A stretch of DNA of 64,000 bases from Gambelia wislizenii (taxonomy: Eukaryota > Chordata > Lepidosauria > Squamata > Crotaphytidae): contig JAUMIR010000001.1 of the NCBI GenBank assembly GCA_030847615.1, forward strand, positions 163,901,001-163,965,000. The letters are read 5' to 3'. Of the stretch, positions 26,901 to 41,900 are shown one piece after another. The number at the start of each line of letters is the position of its first letter. Position 1 is the first letter of the stretch. The notes under the pieces were generated by a model. It ran no database searches. It was not told the DNA's origin and saw only the letters and a list, made by a program, of their open reading frames with translations. The translations under genes were made by a program, and so were the position numbers.

Positions 26901-29900
26901 CCTGGCCTGCTCAGCCATCGCCCGGCTCCCTGCTGGCTGCAGCTGTTTCTGCTACCCTCCGTGACAAAAGCCTCTGCAGCCAGCGGGGAGCCAGGAAAAA
27001 TGGCAGGCTAGGAGAGGGGAGGAGGTCTGGCCTGCTCGGCCCTCACCCGGCACTCCACTGGCTGTGGCGGCTCCTTCCAGCTGGGCTTTGGAGCAGTGGG
27101 GACTCGAGGCAGGGTGTTTAAAAATGGTGGATCCTGAATTGCAAAGCTTCCCTTGCAAGCCCGCCCCCTCCAAGGTCCAACCAATAATAATTCAGCTCTG
27201 CTGTGAGCCCCTTTTCTGGAATGGTTGCTGACTGATCAGACAACCAATAGTGTGGTTTTCCTCAGACTTTCAAAAAAAGTCTGTAGAAAATAGAGGGATG
27301 GAAAGTCATGGGTTTACTGGCTTTTTGGTCCCCCTGCTTCCAAATAGCACGTGTCTGCCCTGATGAATATGTGAACCAATAGGGTTCATCCCGATTTCTT
27401 CGTGGTTATTTTTTGCCGTGTACACAGCCCCCTGGATTCGTGTACTGGAGAGTCCTTGTCCTGAGACTCTGCCTTTTGGTAATGTGTGTGTGGGGCAATA
27501 TTGAGAGGGGGAAGTGAAGAATGTGCTCGAACAAGGGTGGGTAACTTTCTGAGTTTCAGGGGCCTCACACACACCCTGTCAGATATCAGAGAGCCATACC
27601 TCCCATGGCCTTCAATCCTACATTTTTCTTAAAAGGTTCCTCACAACCTCTAGGGGTTAGAGGGAGCAATTTTGCTATGCCCTGTCCTCCCCCTCCCCAT
27701 AATTTAGACCCAAGAGGATCTAAATCCAAGAGGAACCCACTTCCAAAACTGAAAGTGACTGCAAGTCACTTGGGAAAAAGGCTTATCAGGGGAACTTAGC
27801 AGAATTGCCTTCCAAGCCACATGAAGGGTGTTGTTTTTCAGTTTTAAAAGTGTAAATTGAGGTCAGGCAGAGCTGCACTTTGGCCACCCATATGCTAAAG
27901 GTTGCACTTAGTCATTTCAATCATGCCCAATATATTTTAAAATGTTTGAATAATTTTAATAATTTTATAAATTAAAATGATAAAAATAGTTCTAATTATT
28001 TATTGACCATATACCACATTTCCTTTAATTATATGGCAACTTTTTATTATATGTAACAATAGCAAGCTGTAATCCTGTTCAAAACCCTTACTTCCCACCA
28101 TATTTCTTTATCTTGTTCCATACCCAAATCCAACATACATATTCGTTTAAAGATAAGATATATATAAAGTATACATCCTCCTAAATAGTCTAAAATGTTT
28201 ATTTGGTCAGGCTCCAAGCCAAGAGTTTGTCATAAAGCTATCATTTTTTTCTGTCTTATAACTCTGATTTGTTGTGTTAACTAAAATATCCCATAACTTG
28301 GAAATCCAGTCTGACTCTTTCAGTGACAGAGATTATGAGTTCTGTATTTCTGTGTATGCTTTAAAAAAATGTTCATGTTCTGGAATGTGTTTATTCTTTA
28401 ACTTGATAAGACAGCTTTGCATATATGTTGTAGATGCATTTTTAGAGTCTCAGATCATCAGAAGTCCTTTCCCCTTTCAGTACTGTTTTATGGGGGTTGG
28501 GGGAAGAGAACATAACTGATTGAGAACATGTGCAAAAGAAACAACAACAACAACCAAAAAAAAAAAAAAAAAAAAGAGCCAGGAAACTGCCAGTAAAGAC
28601 AAGGCAGCATTTTGAACCAGTCACAATTATAATTAGCAGCACTGAAATGGGGCAGGTTTGCTCCGTACCCTGAAGACTCTTAGAAAAAGTTGGCTTCTGC
28701 GGGTGGGAAGGGAGAACTGTAGGCTTATTGTGTGTAACACAACAAAAGTATAAGATGGACTTGAAAGAACAAGGGGTGGAAAGCAGAAAACACTTACAGA
28801 CTATGGAAAAAAAAAAGAATGAGAAACATTGTCACTATGGGCCAAGTTTTAAAATACTCATTCATGAGAAGTAATGTAAATGGGTAATGTCAGTGGAGTT
28901 AAATGGAACAAGTTTTCATTACATTCCTCAGTAAGGAGTAAGGGATGCACAGTCAACATTTGGGGTATTATTTATGGGCAGGAAAGGTTGCCCCTTCCTA
29001 AATATCCAGACATATGTGCCTATTCCTGGCTACCATGAGGTATGAAAAGTAACTTCATTAAAGTACCCTTTTGTCACTTGAATTCTGAAAATATGCCAGA
29101 GAAGGCCTTTGAGCTTGGCTAAACATCTCTTTGAATCCACTTTCCATATCTACCTCATGAGGCTCTTGAAGAAGATGCTAATTTGCATGTGTGTTCATTT
29201 CAAAACCCAGCAAGCAGCCAAACAATTGGCTATCCAGTTTTTAAGACCTTGGGAGCTTACCGGGCACCTGTTGTCATTACAACACAATTGTGTATGTGTA
29301 CTAGAGAAACCCAAGGGCCAAATTGTCAGGAAATGACATGGATGTGACCACAAGCTGGAGCTGTAAGCTTAGAAATGAAAGTAGTTAAGCTCCAGTGGCA
29401 GGTGTGTGTGTGAGTTAGCATTTGAGAGTATGCACACCTGAGATGCCTGATGTAACAGGCATTGTTTAACTGCCTATAAAAAGGAGATGGGAATTATCTC
29501 CAGTGTGGGTTTCTGGTGGATGGTGGTTGGCGAAGCAGTTTGTTGGTTTAAGAGAGATTGTGCTATACTCTGTATATTTATTGTAAATATACTGCAAACA
29601 AAGATGAAAGCCCTCAAGTTGAGTGAAGGCTGGCCTTGTTGCTGTCTTTATTTGGCAAGCGAGTGCTCAAGGCAGTGCGTTGGGGTGAAGGAATTTTTCC
29701 TTCTCAGCCTGAATTCTTTTGCAGAAGTCTCTCCAGAAACCTTCTCCTTGGCGTCCTGTCAGTGTGGAACAACTCTGCAGGTGGTCATGGTGGACACAGC
29801 ACGTCTTTCTATGCCCCAACACAAATTACATGCCGTGTTAAATGTATTATTGCACTGAATGCGACTGGATTTTTCAGCCATATATGTGTTGGGGTGGGGT

Positions 29901-32900
29901 GATTAACAAAAATATATGTGTAGGGTGGGGTCAACAGGACTATAGCAGTCAGGGAAATGGGTTTTAATATATCTCCCCCCACTGTGGTCCATTGTGACAA
30001 ATCAGCCAATGGGGTGGGGAGAAAATCAGGATGGCAGTGGGAGGAGCAAAAAGTAAGGCCCATCTCTGCTGGCTACAGTTTCAGTCCTGACCCTTCCCTC
30101 TCCCAGTGGCTTTTTCTTTTCTTTTTAAAACAACATAGAATAATACAGTACATCTAAAGTAATGCGTGGTTTGGCCAAATATGGCTGCTTGAAACATCAT
30201 GTAGAATAGGGTGTCACCCAAATACATTTGTGCCATAATTTCACTTTTTGAAAGGCTAGCTAGTTAAATACTTTCCTATCAATGAATCTTACACTGAAAT
30301 CTCTTTGCTCTTCTTGCTTCATGATAAACAGTAGTAGACATAGGTTTGTAGGAATCATGAATCCTGTTTCCCAAGATGAACGTTTAGATCTCCGCAGTCA
30401 TCTCAGACACTTAATTCACATCACCAAATTTACCCATATCTTACGTGCCTATCTTGGTTTTTTCATCCATTCATCTTGGCCAAAATATAACTAGGCTCTC
30501 CCACCCTAGGATATCTTGTTTACTTGAAGCTCTTTGACAGAGAATAGCTCACAGAATTACAAATCTCAGAATTCCATAGTACTGATCCATGGCAGTTAAA
30601 GCGGTGTCACACTGCATTAAAGTATTTTTGCAGTGTAGCAGCAGCCTGGGTTTAACCAGTACTAAGATTTTCTTCAAAAAATACTGCACTTTCTTTAAGT
30701 ATATAACAGAAACACTGTAATAATAAATGCTGCCTTGGTTTCCTTCTGGGTGGCTACTATTTTTCATTACTTGTGGTGGTGCTTGATCAATTGTACTTCA
30801 TAGCATGGTCAGCTTAAAAGAAAAAGGAATATTTCTTCTCATTGTTCTCCTTCCTTTGCTGCAGCTCCCCTTGGGAGTTTCCATTTGGTATATGTGTGTA
30901 TGTTTTTCAACAATTTGAGCCAAATGTATGGGTCATACTCTAGAAATAAGACATAATGGTAAACACAGCAATTGTAATAAGTGGAAACCCAGTAGATGGC
31001 TAACAATCAAATGTTTCTATGAGCTACTGTTTTTCTAATCTGTTTTTCCCATAGAGAGGAGATGGTAAGAGCAGATCTGGCAAGAACTTCCTTGTTTGCC
31101 TCACGGTAAAATGTCAAATTACAGGAACATGCTCTGGTGATGCCTGTTAAAAAGATTAATTTGAAATTAATATAGAACTTTAGTGGGTTTTGATTTTTTT
31201 TTTTACAATTTTGAAAGAAAGATAAATTTACTCCAGAGTTCAGTAGATAGTGCAATCATTAATTACATAATTGTTGCTTGAAACATGGCAACATATTGTT
31301 TTCTAAAAATATGAACCTTCTAGCCCTGTTCTCAAGACATTACATGTGTATAATGGCCTCAGAACAACTGGTCAAAGAAAAGGAACTCATTTAACATTTG
31401 AAGTATGCAACTTAAGAGATTTTCAGATGGGGGGAAACCCCCTGCAGAGGTTGGGAGAGAAATGGGGCTGTTTTGCTTCCAGCGCTCTGTTTCACACGTC
31501 CCCGTTTTCCTTCCGACCTCCGTTCATTCTCCCTCTGTCCTGCTTTCATTTTCCTTCCACTGTTTTTTTACTAACAGAAGTTTCCATCAATAAAAAATAG
31601 TGGAAGGAAAATGAAAGCAGGATGGAGGGAGAATGAACAGAGGTTGGGAGGAGGATAGGGGCATGTGAAATGGAGCACTGGAAGTGGAACAGGCCCGTTT
31701 CTCTCCCGACCTCCGTGGGGTTTTTTCCTCCCATCTGAAAATCTCCTTAGAGAAGGAAAAGCTAACATTTAATAGTCAGTTTTGCAAGTATGCCAGATTC
31801 TGAACTCAGGAAACACTACAGTGCAGGGCTGGTTTAAGGGCCCCGTCATAACCCTCCTGCTGCAAAAACATTATGAGTAAAGAAGAAAAATGCCAAGTGT
31901 CAAAATTGCAAAAAACAACAAGACCCAGGGTGCACTGGAATGTATTTTTACCTACTTTGGAAAGTGAAACCCTGGAGTATTGGGCTGCTCAGTTTTGGGG
32001 GGAAGGAGCTGCATCTGGGCTGAAGCTGCAACAGTGTCCTCCAGCTTCCCTCTCCCATCCTGGGGTGAGTAATGTCTGGGACCTCTGTACCTTTCCCTAT
32101 TCCTTCTCCCCCACTGTCAATCCAGCAGAAAGCCAGCTTTTGAGTTTAAAGTCTGACTTTCTGCTGCAATTTCTGATTTCCTCTCGTTGCAGCAGAAAGA
32201 AGTAAGGTGGGGATTTGGAGGGAAAATCAGCCCTTTTGGATTTCTACTCCTAGGAGCAGAAAGCCAGGTTTTAAGGCTGAAAAGGAAATCCAAAACAGGC
32301 TTATTTTCCTTCCAAACTCCCACCCCACTTCTTTCCTGCTGTATTTCCTCTCATTGCACCAGAAAGAAGCGAGGTGGGGATTTGGAGGGAAAGTCAGCCC
32401 TTTTGGATTTCCAGTCCTAGGAAATAAGTAATCCTGTACTGTGAACAGGTTAGGTTACATTGACCTGAGATAAACATATGCCCCCCCAATAAAGCATTGC
32501 AGCCCCCCCCCCCAAATTCCTTAAACCGGGCCTGCTACAGTGACAATGCAGTTTTTGTATGTAGTCTATGATCTAGTCTTTGTATGTAAAATGAGATCTG
32601 ATGTGAGTCACTATCCTAGCAGGTGATTCGTTCTAAATTTTACCTTTGTTAATGTGAGGTACAGGGTTAGAGCTAGGTATCTGCTTAAGGAAGTATCATC
32701 ATCCTAATATTTAAACAGTTATTAACTGTACAGTACACGGCTTGTGTAATGTCGCTAAAGTATGAGATGATCCATATCTGAGAAAGATCTTAAACAACAA
32801 GCAAGAATAAGGACTAATATATATCCATGTGGACTTAAATTAAATAACACAAGTTATTTGCTGTAAGTTAAAATATTACATCTATAACTTTAGATGTTCT

Positions 32901-35900
32901 GCTTTATTACTGCGGACTCTAGGAATAATCCCTCCCTTCCCCCTCCTCTCTCAATCTCTCTCTCCACCCTGGTGAACACTCACAGAATAGGGTTAGTTTC
33001 TGGACTGAAATCTTCTCTGAAGTTTAGTCCTTGCTCTGCATTTCTTTTGGCCTAGTGGTCACTGTCTACTGTTTTTTTCAGAGTTCCATCCCATCCCCTT
33101 CCAGACTCTCTTCTTAAGTCCCCTTCATATCTCTTCAGCTTCACTTCTTCTTCTGCTTGCTCCTCCTACTTCCTTCACCCTTCTTCTTTATCTGTCCCTT
33201 TTGGCTATGGCTCCAACTCACTAGTCTCTGACAGTGTTGGGACTGACCTATTTATTCTCTGCTGGCCACAGCCTCTGGCCAAGAACACATGGCCACCTCA
33301 TAGGACCCTCTTCTGTTGTTCTTTGCCCAGAATAAGATCTTCTACAATGATTTCCCTTCCCTTGAATATCAGTCATCCTAATTCCTCCCACCTCTACTTT
33401 CAATAACCAAATGTGCTGTTTCTCTCCTTAATAATTGTAGCCAAAGCATTTCTTAATTGTCCAGCTCCCATACATTGCAACATTTGCAGAGCAGAGCTTT
33501 GGACTATAGTATAACTCTCAGAAGCCCCCAGCCAGCATGACATTTCTGGTTGGGGATGCTGGCAGTTGTAGTCCAAAGTAACATTCCCAAGCAAGCTCTT
33601 GGTTTGAAACCTAATAGTGTACACTCTCACACCATCTTTCTTTCCTAGCTGAGATATTTATAATAGGAAAAGTGTAACTAAATATAACTGAGATGCTCCT
33701 TTACCTTTAGTAATATTTTTTTCTCACCATTGTTAGAAGAGTATCAGATAGGGCATCTTCTCTCTATATAGTTAAATTAAAAATGTTTTAGAGATACAGA
33801 ACCTCCTACAGATTTAGTCAGTACCAGTGCAAGTGACATTTCCTTACAATGGAGTTTTTACCGTAACATAGGAACTTTAGGCACATGTTTCAAGTTGCAA
33901 AGTGCTTACACCATACAAAGAGACTTTGTGTCTTTTTGGAAGATTTAATGCTGTCTCATGCATTATTTAAAATGATAGATTCTAAGTTTTTTCATACTGA
34001 CATTTTCAAGAGACGCTTGCCAATTATCAAACAATCATGTCACTTGTCTATTCTGTGAGAATGCTGTATTTCTAGGAAAACACAAATCAACATAGAGGAA
34101 ATGATCTACTCCACAAGAAAACTGTAACTGGCTTCTTATTACAGTAATGCTTTTAGAACAGAATGGGATATTGCATAACTTCCGGAAGATTGCATAGTAA
34201 ATGAATAGTTTGCACCTCAAGCCAGCTCTTCATTTGCTCAAATTAGTTAAAGATTTGGTTACTACTTCCAAGGAAGATTATATATACCTGCCCAGGACTA
34301 AATTTCATCAAACATGTAGGCTTGTGCTATAAATCTGGTAATTCTGTAGTTCTTTTGGTATGGAAAGGTGGTTCTATGGCTGCACTTGTGCCCCTGTCTT
34401 TAGAACATGACAGTACAGCCAGACCCCCATATCCATGGGGGTTCAGTAACCAGACTTACCGTGGATACCAGAAACGGTGGATAATGGTGAACCCTATTAA
34501 AATAAAGGACTTCTGCTAAAAACACAGTATAGAGTTGCATTGGAGGACCTAGAAGATGCCGAGAGAAGACACATCTAATCAATTCTTCATTAGTTGATTA
34601 AGTTGTTGAGTTTGTAGATCTTCTGCTGATACCATGAGGGAAATCTATGCTTGTACTTCAAGAAATCACAGAAGTGATTTTGTTGTATTGAACATTTGAA
34701 GTGAATTTTGGACACATCCCTTTGTTTTAGTAGCAACCATTATTCTTTTAGTAATAAGAAGTTAAGAGCAAAGGACGTATAGGAAAACTACTTAAATGAA
34801 GTTATTGTCTGTGGCTCATATGATGGAAAGAGTAGACATGGAAGCAGAATTTTGGAAACATTCACCTCTGCAAAGAGTTTGGCAGAGTACCCTAAATGGT
34901 TTCTATATCTTAGAGCACATTATGCTCTGGCAGGGATGGAACAGGAGTGATTTCCAGTACGTGAATGATGAAGCCTCAGTTACTTCTGGAGTGATTTGAC
35001 ACCTTCAGTCAATGCTAATAGTGTTCTGCCACTTTGACTACCTTGCATAATGAGGAATTACATGTGATGTTGTTGACACCAGTTAAGTGTATTATATATT
35101 TATTTATTTAGTTTTCAAATGTGTTTGCTAATGGTCTGGCCCAATATGTCTTAAAAAGGAACAATATATACTTAAAAAAGAAAAACTAATGACAATAATA
35201 TCTGTTAAAAACATGCTAAAAATCAAACCATCTCACAGATCCATCAAAATAGATAAAAAGCAGTGTTAGTCAGTTGGACAAAAAGTCTTCTGAAATGAGA
35301 GAGCTTTCCCCCACCTTGTCAAAAAGCCATGCATGAGTGAACTTGGTAAACCATCATAACTGGTACATTCTCAGGGCTTGTCTAGATGGGGTATTTATCC
35401 CATCTTGCCCCTGTCTGCAGCACCTGCAGCACCTGCAGCCACAGCGGGGCCCGTCATTGTGGGGGTCCCTGTTGTAATTCTCCTCCTGCAAAAAACATTA
35501 TTAGTAATAATCTGAATATTCCGTACTGTGAATAGGTTAGGTTAGGTTACATTGACCTGAGATAAACATTCGGACCCCCCAAAATAAAGGGCTGCAGAGG
35601 ACCCCAAAATTCCTTAAACTGGCCCTGCCTATCTGGGAGCCCTGCAGTCCAAATGATGCAGGGCTATTGACCTATTTTGTCCCTAGGCAGTCCTGATGAC
35701 ACCTGGGGCAAAGACAGAGGGAAGACAGGGTAAAGCCTGTTAAGCCATTTTATTAAAATACCTGGGGAAAATGTGCTTCATGTGGGAAAACCCAGATCAG
35801 ACCCTGTGGGAATGTGGGAGTCCATACCTGGATGCCAGCCTGTATCAGCAGCCACTACCACCACTGCTGGTGTCTCTTTGAAGCCAGGAAGGAGTCTCCT

Positions 35901-38900
35901 AGCATGTATTCAAGTCCCCCTGCAGGTGACCAGCCTTGTTCACATGCTGACGGCCTTCTTCCTGGTTTCAGAGAGACACCAGCAACGGCGGCTGCAGTGG
36001 TTGTGATATCTGCCAGCGTGCAGGTATGGACTCCATCCCATTTTGTGTTGGTAATGTGGAGGGCTGATCTGGGGCCAGAACATGCCAGCAGGAAGCGGTG
36101 TATGCTGTTAGGTCTAGGCAAGCCCTGAAAACACCCTGCTTATCAGCCTTGCCAGCTTTTCCTCTGAAGGCAGAAACATTTAAAGCAGAGACACATTTGA
36201 TTATCTGCACTTATGGCAAACTAACAGATCATGCACCTACTTCAAAATCAATATAATATACTCCTGGGGGTTGTCACCCTTCTCTAAGTTGGAACGCTTT
36301 GTTCTGGATAAACTTATAGTGTACTATTGACTTAGGTCTTGTCTACACTGGCCAGAATGTGCTGGCTTCCCATTTGTGTATTCTGGTCCCAGATCAAGCC
36401 TGTTGCTCCCCCATTAACTGCACGAAACAGGCAGGAGTCTGCACAGACACGCCGGCCCATCTCTGCAGCCGCCACCACTTCTGTCTGTGTCACACTCTCT
36501 GAAGCCAGGAAGGAAGCCTGCAGCATGTGGTCAATGCCCCCACATGTGACCAGCCTAGGTCACATGCTGTGGGCTCACTTCTTGGCTTCAGAGAATGTGA
36601 CGCGGACAGAACTGGCAGCAGGTGCAGAGATGGGCTAGCATGGTGGTCTGCAGTGCCCAGTTTTTTTTCCAAAAAGAAGCAGTTTTTCCTAGGTATTTTG
36701 CTGAAACATTTCAATGGGCTTTATCCTGTCTTAGCCCCGGTGTCATGAAGACTGCTGGGGGCAAAACGGGGCAAAAGCCCTTTATCATCTGGACTACAGG
36801 GTCTAAGACAGGGGCAAGATGGGGTAAACAGCTAATCTAGACAAGGCCTAAGTCCCATGGTGTATCTCACATTTCTTTGGTTCACCAATGGGAAAGTTAG
36901 AAACACTTCCCCCTCTTTCTAAGGAATAGGCTATTTTTGGCCTATTTCTAAAATTCCTTATGAAGGAGAAAGAGTGGCTAGTTCTTGCACACTACAGCCA
37001 ATGCCTTTTTCTCTCACCATATTTACATAGAAGTGAGAGGGACATTTCCATGTAAAATCTGTTTGCTTGTCAGTGTGTTATTCACATAATGGATTGTCTC
37101 CCTTGAGGAACAGTATATATGGAAGTTGTATTCTCCTTCTTAGTAGGAAAGATGTGTTGTCAGCAATTCCCAGCTATGTGAAGCCAGTACTTTCCACATA
37201 GACTTTGTGTATTGCTTGGAAATCCAAAGTACTATTTTATGCAACAGCAATATAATACATTTAATACTTCACAACATCAGTGGTTCCATCTCTTCACTTT
37301 TAAAAAAAGTAATTGACATGAATTATACTTTATTGCAAATAAATTACTTTCATGTGCAGTATATAGGCTAGATTAGGTGATCGTTGTTTCTAACATATAA
37401 TTATTCTTGCAATGTTTCCAGCATATATTGTTAGCTGCAGTCTTCCAGAAATAAGTGCTGAAAATGTACTGTATCTGCAGATAGTTTAATACTGAGGTCA
37501 TTATGTGGCAGACGTTTGAGGTAAAGTCGCCAATGTAAAGTGGCCTGTGTGTTTATATTATATTAAAATATGGAAAGAAGAAAGTCTTTTATTATGAGAC
37601 ATCTGCACTTTCTATCAAGTTATTTTTTCCATATTTTTTCCCATTTGGATAGTATTCATATGTTTTTTTTTAGTTGAATGAAGATGCCATATTTTAAGAG
37701 TAGTTTTACCAAAGAATGAAAAAAAAATACTGTTGTAAATTACTTTTGAAACCCAGCACCTTGCTGTTCTCCAGGAAATGTGTTCTCTTGAGGTTCACTT
37801 TTAGGTCTAAACTTTCATTTAACTCAAATTTGGCTGCCTCATTCAGTGGCTTTTTCATGGTATAAACTAGGCAAACTCTCACTTTCAGCTACATTAAGAC
37901 AATCGGAGCAATATTTAAGCTTTATTATAAGCCTATTAACCTTATTATAAATTTTCATCTCTATTTGTAAACACACCTTGTCATGAGGGAGTTCCCATTG
38001 CAACTCCCATCATTTTGCCAGAGAACAATTCCCTTTATGTGTAAACAATATTGTCTTACCAGCATAGCATCAGGTAAGGAAAGGGTAAATGGAAGGGAAG
38101 GTCTAAAACACCACCTCCACAGAAGCTAATGAGATGACATCATCAATGACATCACATCACCAGACCAGAAATGGCCAATCACAGCTCTAGACCCGGGAAC
38201 TCTAACTAAGATATAACTGCTTTTGTGTGGAGCCATATGGCCAGACTGAGACCATGTGGCTTTGAACAAAGACAAAGGAATGTGCTCTATATTCCAGCAT
38301 GGAGAGCCAAAAACTGGACAATAGCTAGTAGAGCAAGCGTCTGGCTTAGCTCCCAGCATCCCCTGATACCATCTGAAGGCAACAGACTGCAATGTAGTGA
38401 GCAGGAATTTTTAGGGCCTGTTTAGATCGTGTTACGGAATTCTTTTAATTTCTCCACTTTGGTTAGATGCAGCTGAACTTAGTTAAAGGGATGTAGCTTA
38501 AAGTAGCTAGTTGTAATTCTATACTTTTGCTATCTTTGTAACTCTTAAGTATTCCTGGGGGCATGGATGTGCCGGCCTTCATGAGAGATTTGCATGACTT
38601 GAACTCCACTTGAATAAAGTAAACTTGTTAATCATTAAGATGTCTACACGTCCCTGTATCTCTTGATCATGCTACCCTGACTTCTCTCTGGGGATAGGAG
38701 AGAGGAGTTAGTTGATTCTATAGTGATAGGGAGTTCCAACAGTTATCAGGGACCTTGCACAGCTCCTCGCTGCACTGTGTGTGAAAATAGGGGGAACTCA
38801 GTGAGTGGTGGCAGCATTTGGCCTGTAGGGGGTGCCCAGAAGTGAGGCTACTTGGGGTTACCTCTACAGGGGAGCTAATCTGGGGTTTCAAGGTGAGAGA

Positions 38901-41900
38901 GTCCCAGTTTTAGCTTGTTACACCTGCTTTTCTAATGTTTTACATGAACAGGCCAGAGAGAGAGAGAGATGAAAAAATGCACTTTAATGCCAAATATAAT
39001 GATAATGTATTTTGGTTCTGAAGTGTTTGTGCAAAATGTCTTACTAGTTTAAACAGGAGTATTTACGGTCTTTAGATTGTTTATTCTAAAGAGAAACAAT
39101 ATTACTTCCTCTTGTAGGGCAACTCCAGGGTTACTTTAGACAGAAGCAATTTCTGCATCACATTCTGAAATCTAGTGCACCTTGTTATAGTGGCCACTTT
39201 TCTATTTTTATGGTTTTAACTACTCATTTTTAAGTACTTATAAATCTGAGTTCTATTGTCATGATCCCCAGTGGTTTAGAAGACATGGCAACCTGCAGCA
39301 TCACCGCTAGTTTTTGAACATGTCAAAGCTTTCACAGAAATGGACATCACTACAAAACCATCTCAGATGTTTGTTCCTAGTGAGAGCCACATTTTGAGTT
39401 GCTGTAGTTATAAAGAATGAATTAGATGAGTACCAAATTTTACCAAACCATGTGCAGGCTGTAGCAAAGTTTTTAAAAAATGGTTTTAGCTCCATGTGGA
39501 CCAGACCATTACACCTATCAGCTATTTCTGTGTAAACTGATCTGAGAATCTACAGCACTGTCCAGAGACAACAGCATCATGATATTTGAGAGCTATCATG
39601 TACTGCTGGTATTAGTTTCTGTGGCAGTCACTAAATTTTACAACTTTGTGTTTCAAGTTAAACCTTTTCAAGATGAGGAAATTACCTAAAGTGGACTTTG
39701 CATAATATAGGGCTAAGTTATGTTATGTATGTATGTTTAATGTATGAAAAAGAATGTGTTCAATTTTAGGCACCTAGAATGAGGCATCTCAAAAGATGCA
39801 TGGATTTTATAAACATAGAAGGTGTTGTTTTGTTTTTGGTTTTTTTTGTTAAAATGTCACCATTTATTTTTATTCTTGTTGTTTTACTGTGGTATTTATT
39901 GGCTGTCTCTTAATCTACAGTACCTCTTTTTTTTACTTCCTTGTCTTGCAGAACGTGGTTCCCCTCGTGATTTGGTTACTAGAGACATCACTGATACCAC
40001 AATTGGAGTGTCATGGACAGCAGCTCCAGGATCAGTTCATCATTACAGAATTGTATGGAAATCACTTTATGATGATGAGTCTGGAGAAAAAACAGTTCCT
40101 GGAAATATAATAAACACTGTACTGGAAAACCTTCAGCCTGAGACTAAGTATAAGATTTCAGTCTTGGCTTCTTACAGAAGTGGAGAAGGAGCTCCTTTAG
40201 AGGGAGAAGCTACAACTGAAGGTAGATAAAATTTAGAATTATTGCTAACAGATAACCTGAAGTTTGGCTTTTTATTGCTTTAAAAAAACATTTGTACTCT
40301 TTCATCTAGACAGGTCAAGATAGTTATCAAAAATAATAACAAACAATTTAAAATGACCTTACAATGTAAGAATTAAAACACTTAAAAGAGTAGTAGAAAA
40401 ATAAGGGAATGCAACAGGAGAATTACTTGATTAAAAATTGAATTCAGAAGGGCAGCAATGCACAAACAAAATGTGTCTTTCTTAAAAAGAGGAAGCGTTT
40501 ACTAACTTGAATAAGACTGTAAGAGAAGAAGCGAGAGAGGTTTCCCTCGGAAAACGAATTCCAGCTCCTAGATGCAGTTGGGGAAATGGCTTTCTCCCTC
40601 ATCCCAATTAAGCATATTTCTGGCGAAACTGCGACACACAAGAAGGCCTCTGAAGATAATCAGCCCAATAGGCTGGTAAGTTAATACAGAAAAAAAGGTG
40701 CTCCTGGAAATATGTCATCACTAAACCATTTAGGGATCTTGAAGATCATTTTAATTGTGTCTGGAAACAAGCAGGAAGTTAAGTCAATCATTATGTGTCC
40801 TTAGTATGTTTCCCTGTTCACAGCCTGGCTGCTGCATTCCTAACCAACTGTAGTTTCTGAGCATTCTTCTAAGGCAGCCCTTTGTAAAGGTCACTGTGGT
40901 AATCCAGGCACTATGTTTCCAAAAATTCCTTCTGCAAGTACAGTGGGCCCTTGGTATCTGCTGGGGTTTGTTCCAGGACTCTCTCTGGATACCAAAATCC
41001 ATGGATGCTCAAGTCCCATTATATACATTGGTATAGTAAAATTATGTCCCTCACATAAAATAGTGAACAACTCAAAGGTTTGCTTTTTGGATTTTTTTGG
41101 GAATATTTTTGAGCAGTGGTTGGTTGACTCTGTGGATTCTGAAGCCATGGATACGGAGGGCCAACTGTATGGTGACGGTGGGTGAACAAGTTTCAACTTG
41201 GCGAAGACGTTCCTGGCCACAGCTGAGACTTGGGCATTCAGCAGGACTCCTATAAACAAATGTTTTCAAGGTGTTTGCCATTCCATCCAACACTGGTAGA
41301 ACCCCAGTTTTCTTGTCAGCTATACTGTCCATGAACACACTTGTCATGTTTCAGATTCTTAACCTGAATCCAGTCTTTTATGGGCAACAGTACCTCTCTG
41401 AATGAGCTTCCTTGGAGTGAAATTGAAAAGTATAATAGAGTGTTACCCAGAAACTGGTAGCACAAAATTCCAAAACCCTAGATCAGGATTGGGGGCAGGC
41501 AGCCTCCAGGGCCATTTTTGTGGCCCACAGGCCCCACTTTTATTTTACTCAATTTCCCCCCTCAAATGCCCCCTAGGAGTTGTGGGAGTCAAAATTGGAA
41601 TCCCTCTAGCTGTCTGAGGCCCAGAAGAGGTCTTTTCCCAATAGTAAATGGCACACGAGTTGACTTCTACATCATTACCAGTTGGGAAAAAGGCCTCTCC
41701 TAGGGCTGAAACAGTCCAGAGAGGGCCAAAAATGTGGCAATGCTAGGTGGCATTTAGGTGCAGAAAGCCCATCAAGTTTCTTTGGAGGGGCAGTGTGGCC
41801 CCTAAGCCCTGACAGTTTTCCGCCTGTACCCATTATGATCTTCTCCAACAGTTTTATACAGATGTACTGTAGTTAGGGGGACAATGTTGGACCTTATGAG

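Noticed and set aside
26688..27130. Possible CpG-island promoter
   Set aside because: The GC-rich stretch is palindromic and repeat-like, lies deep in an intron, and no first exon follows it.
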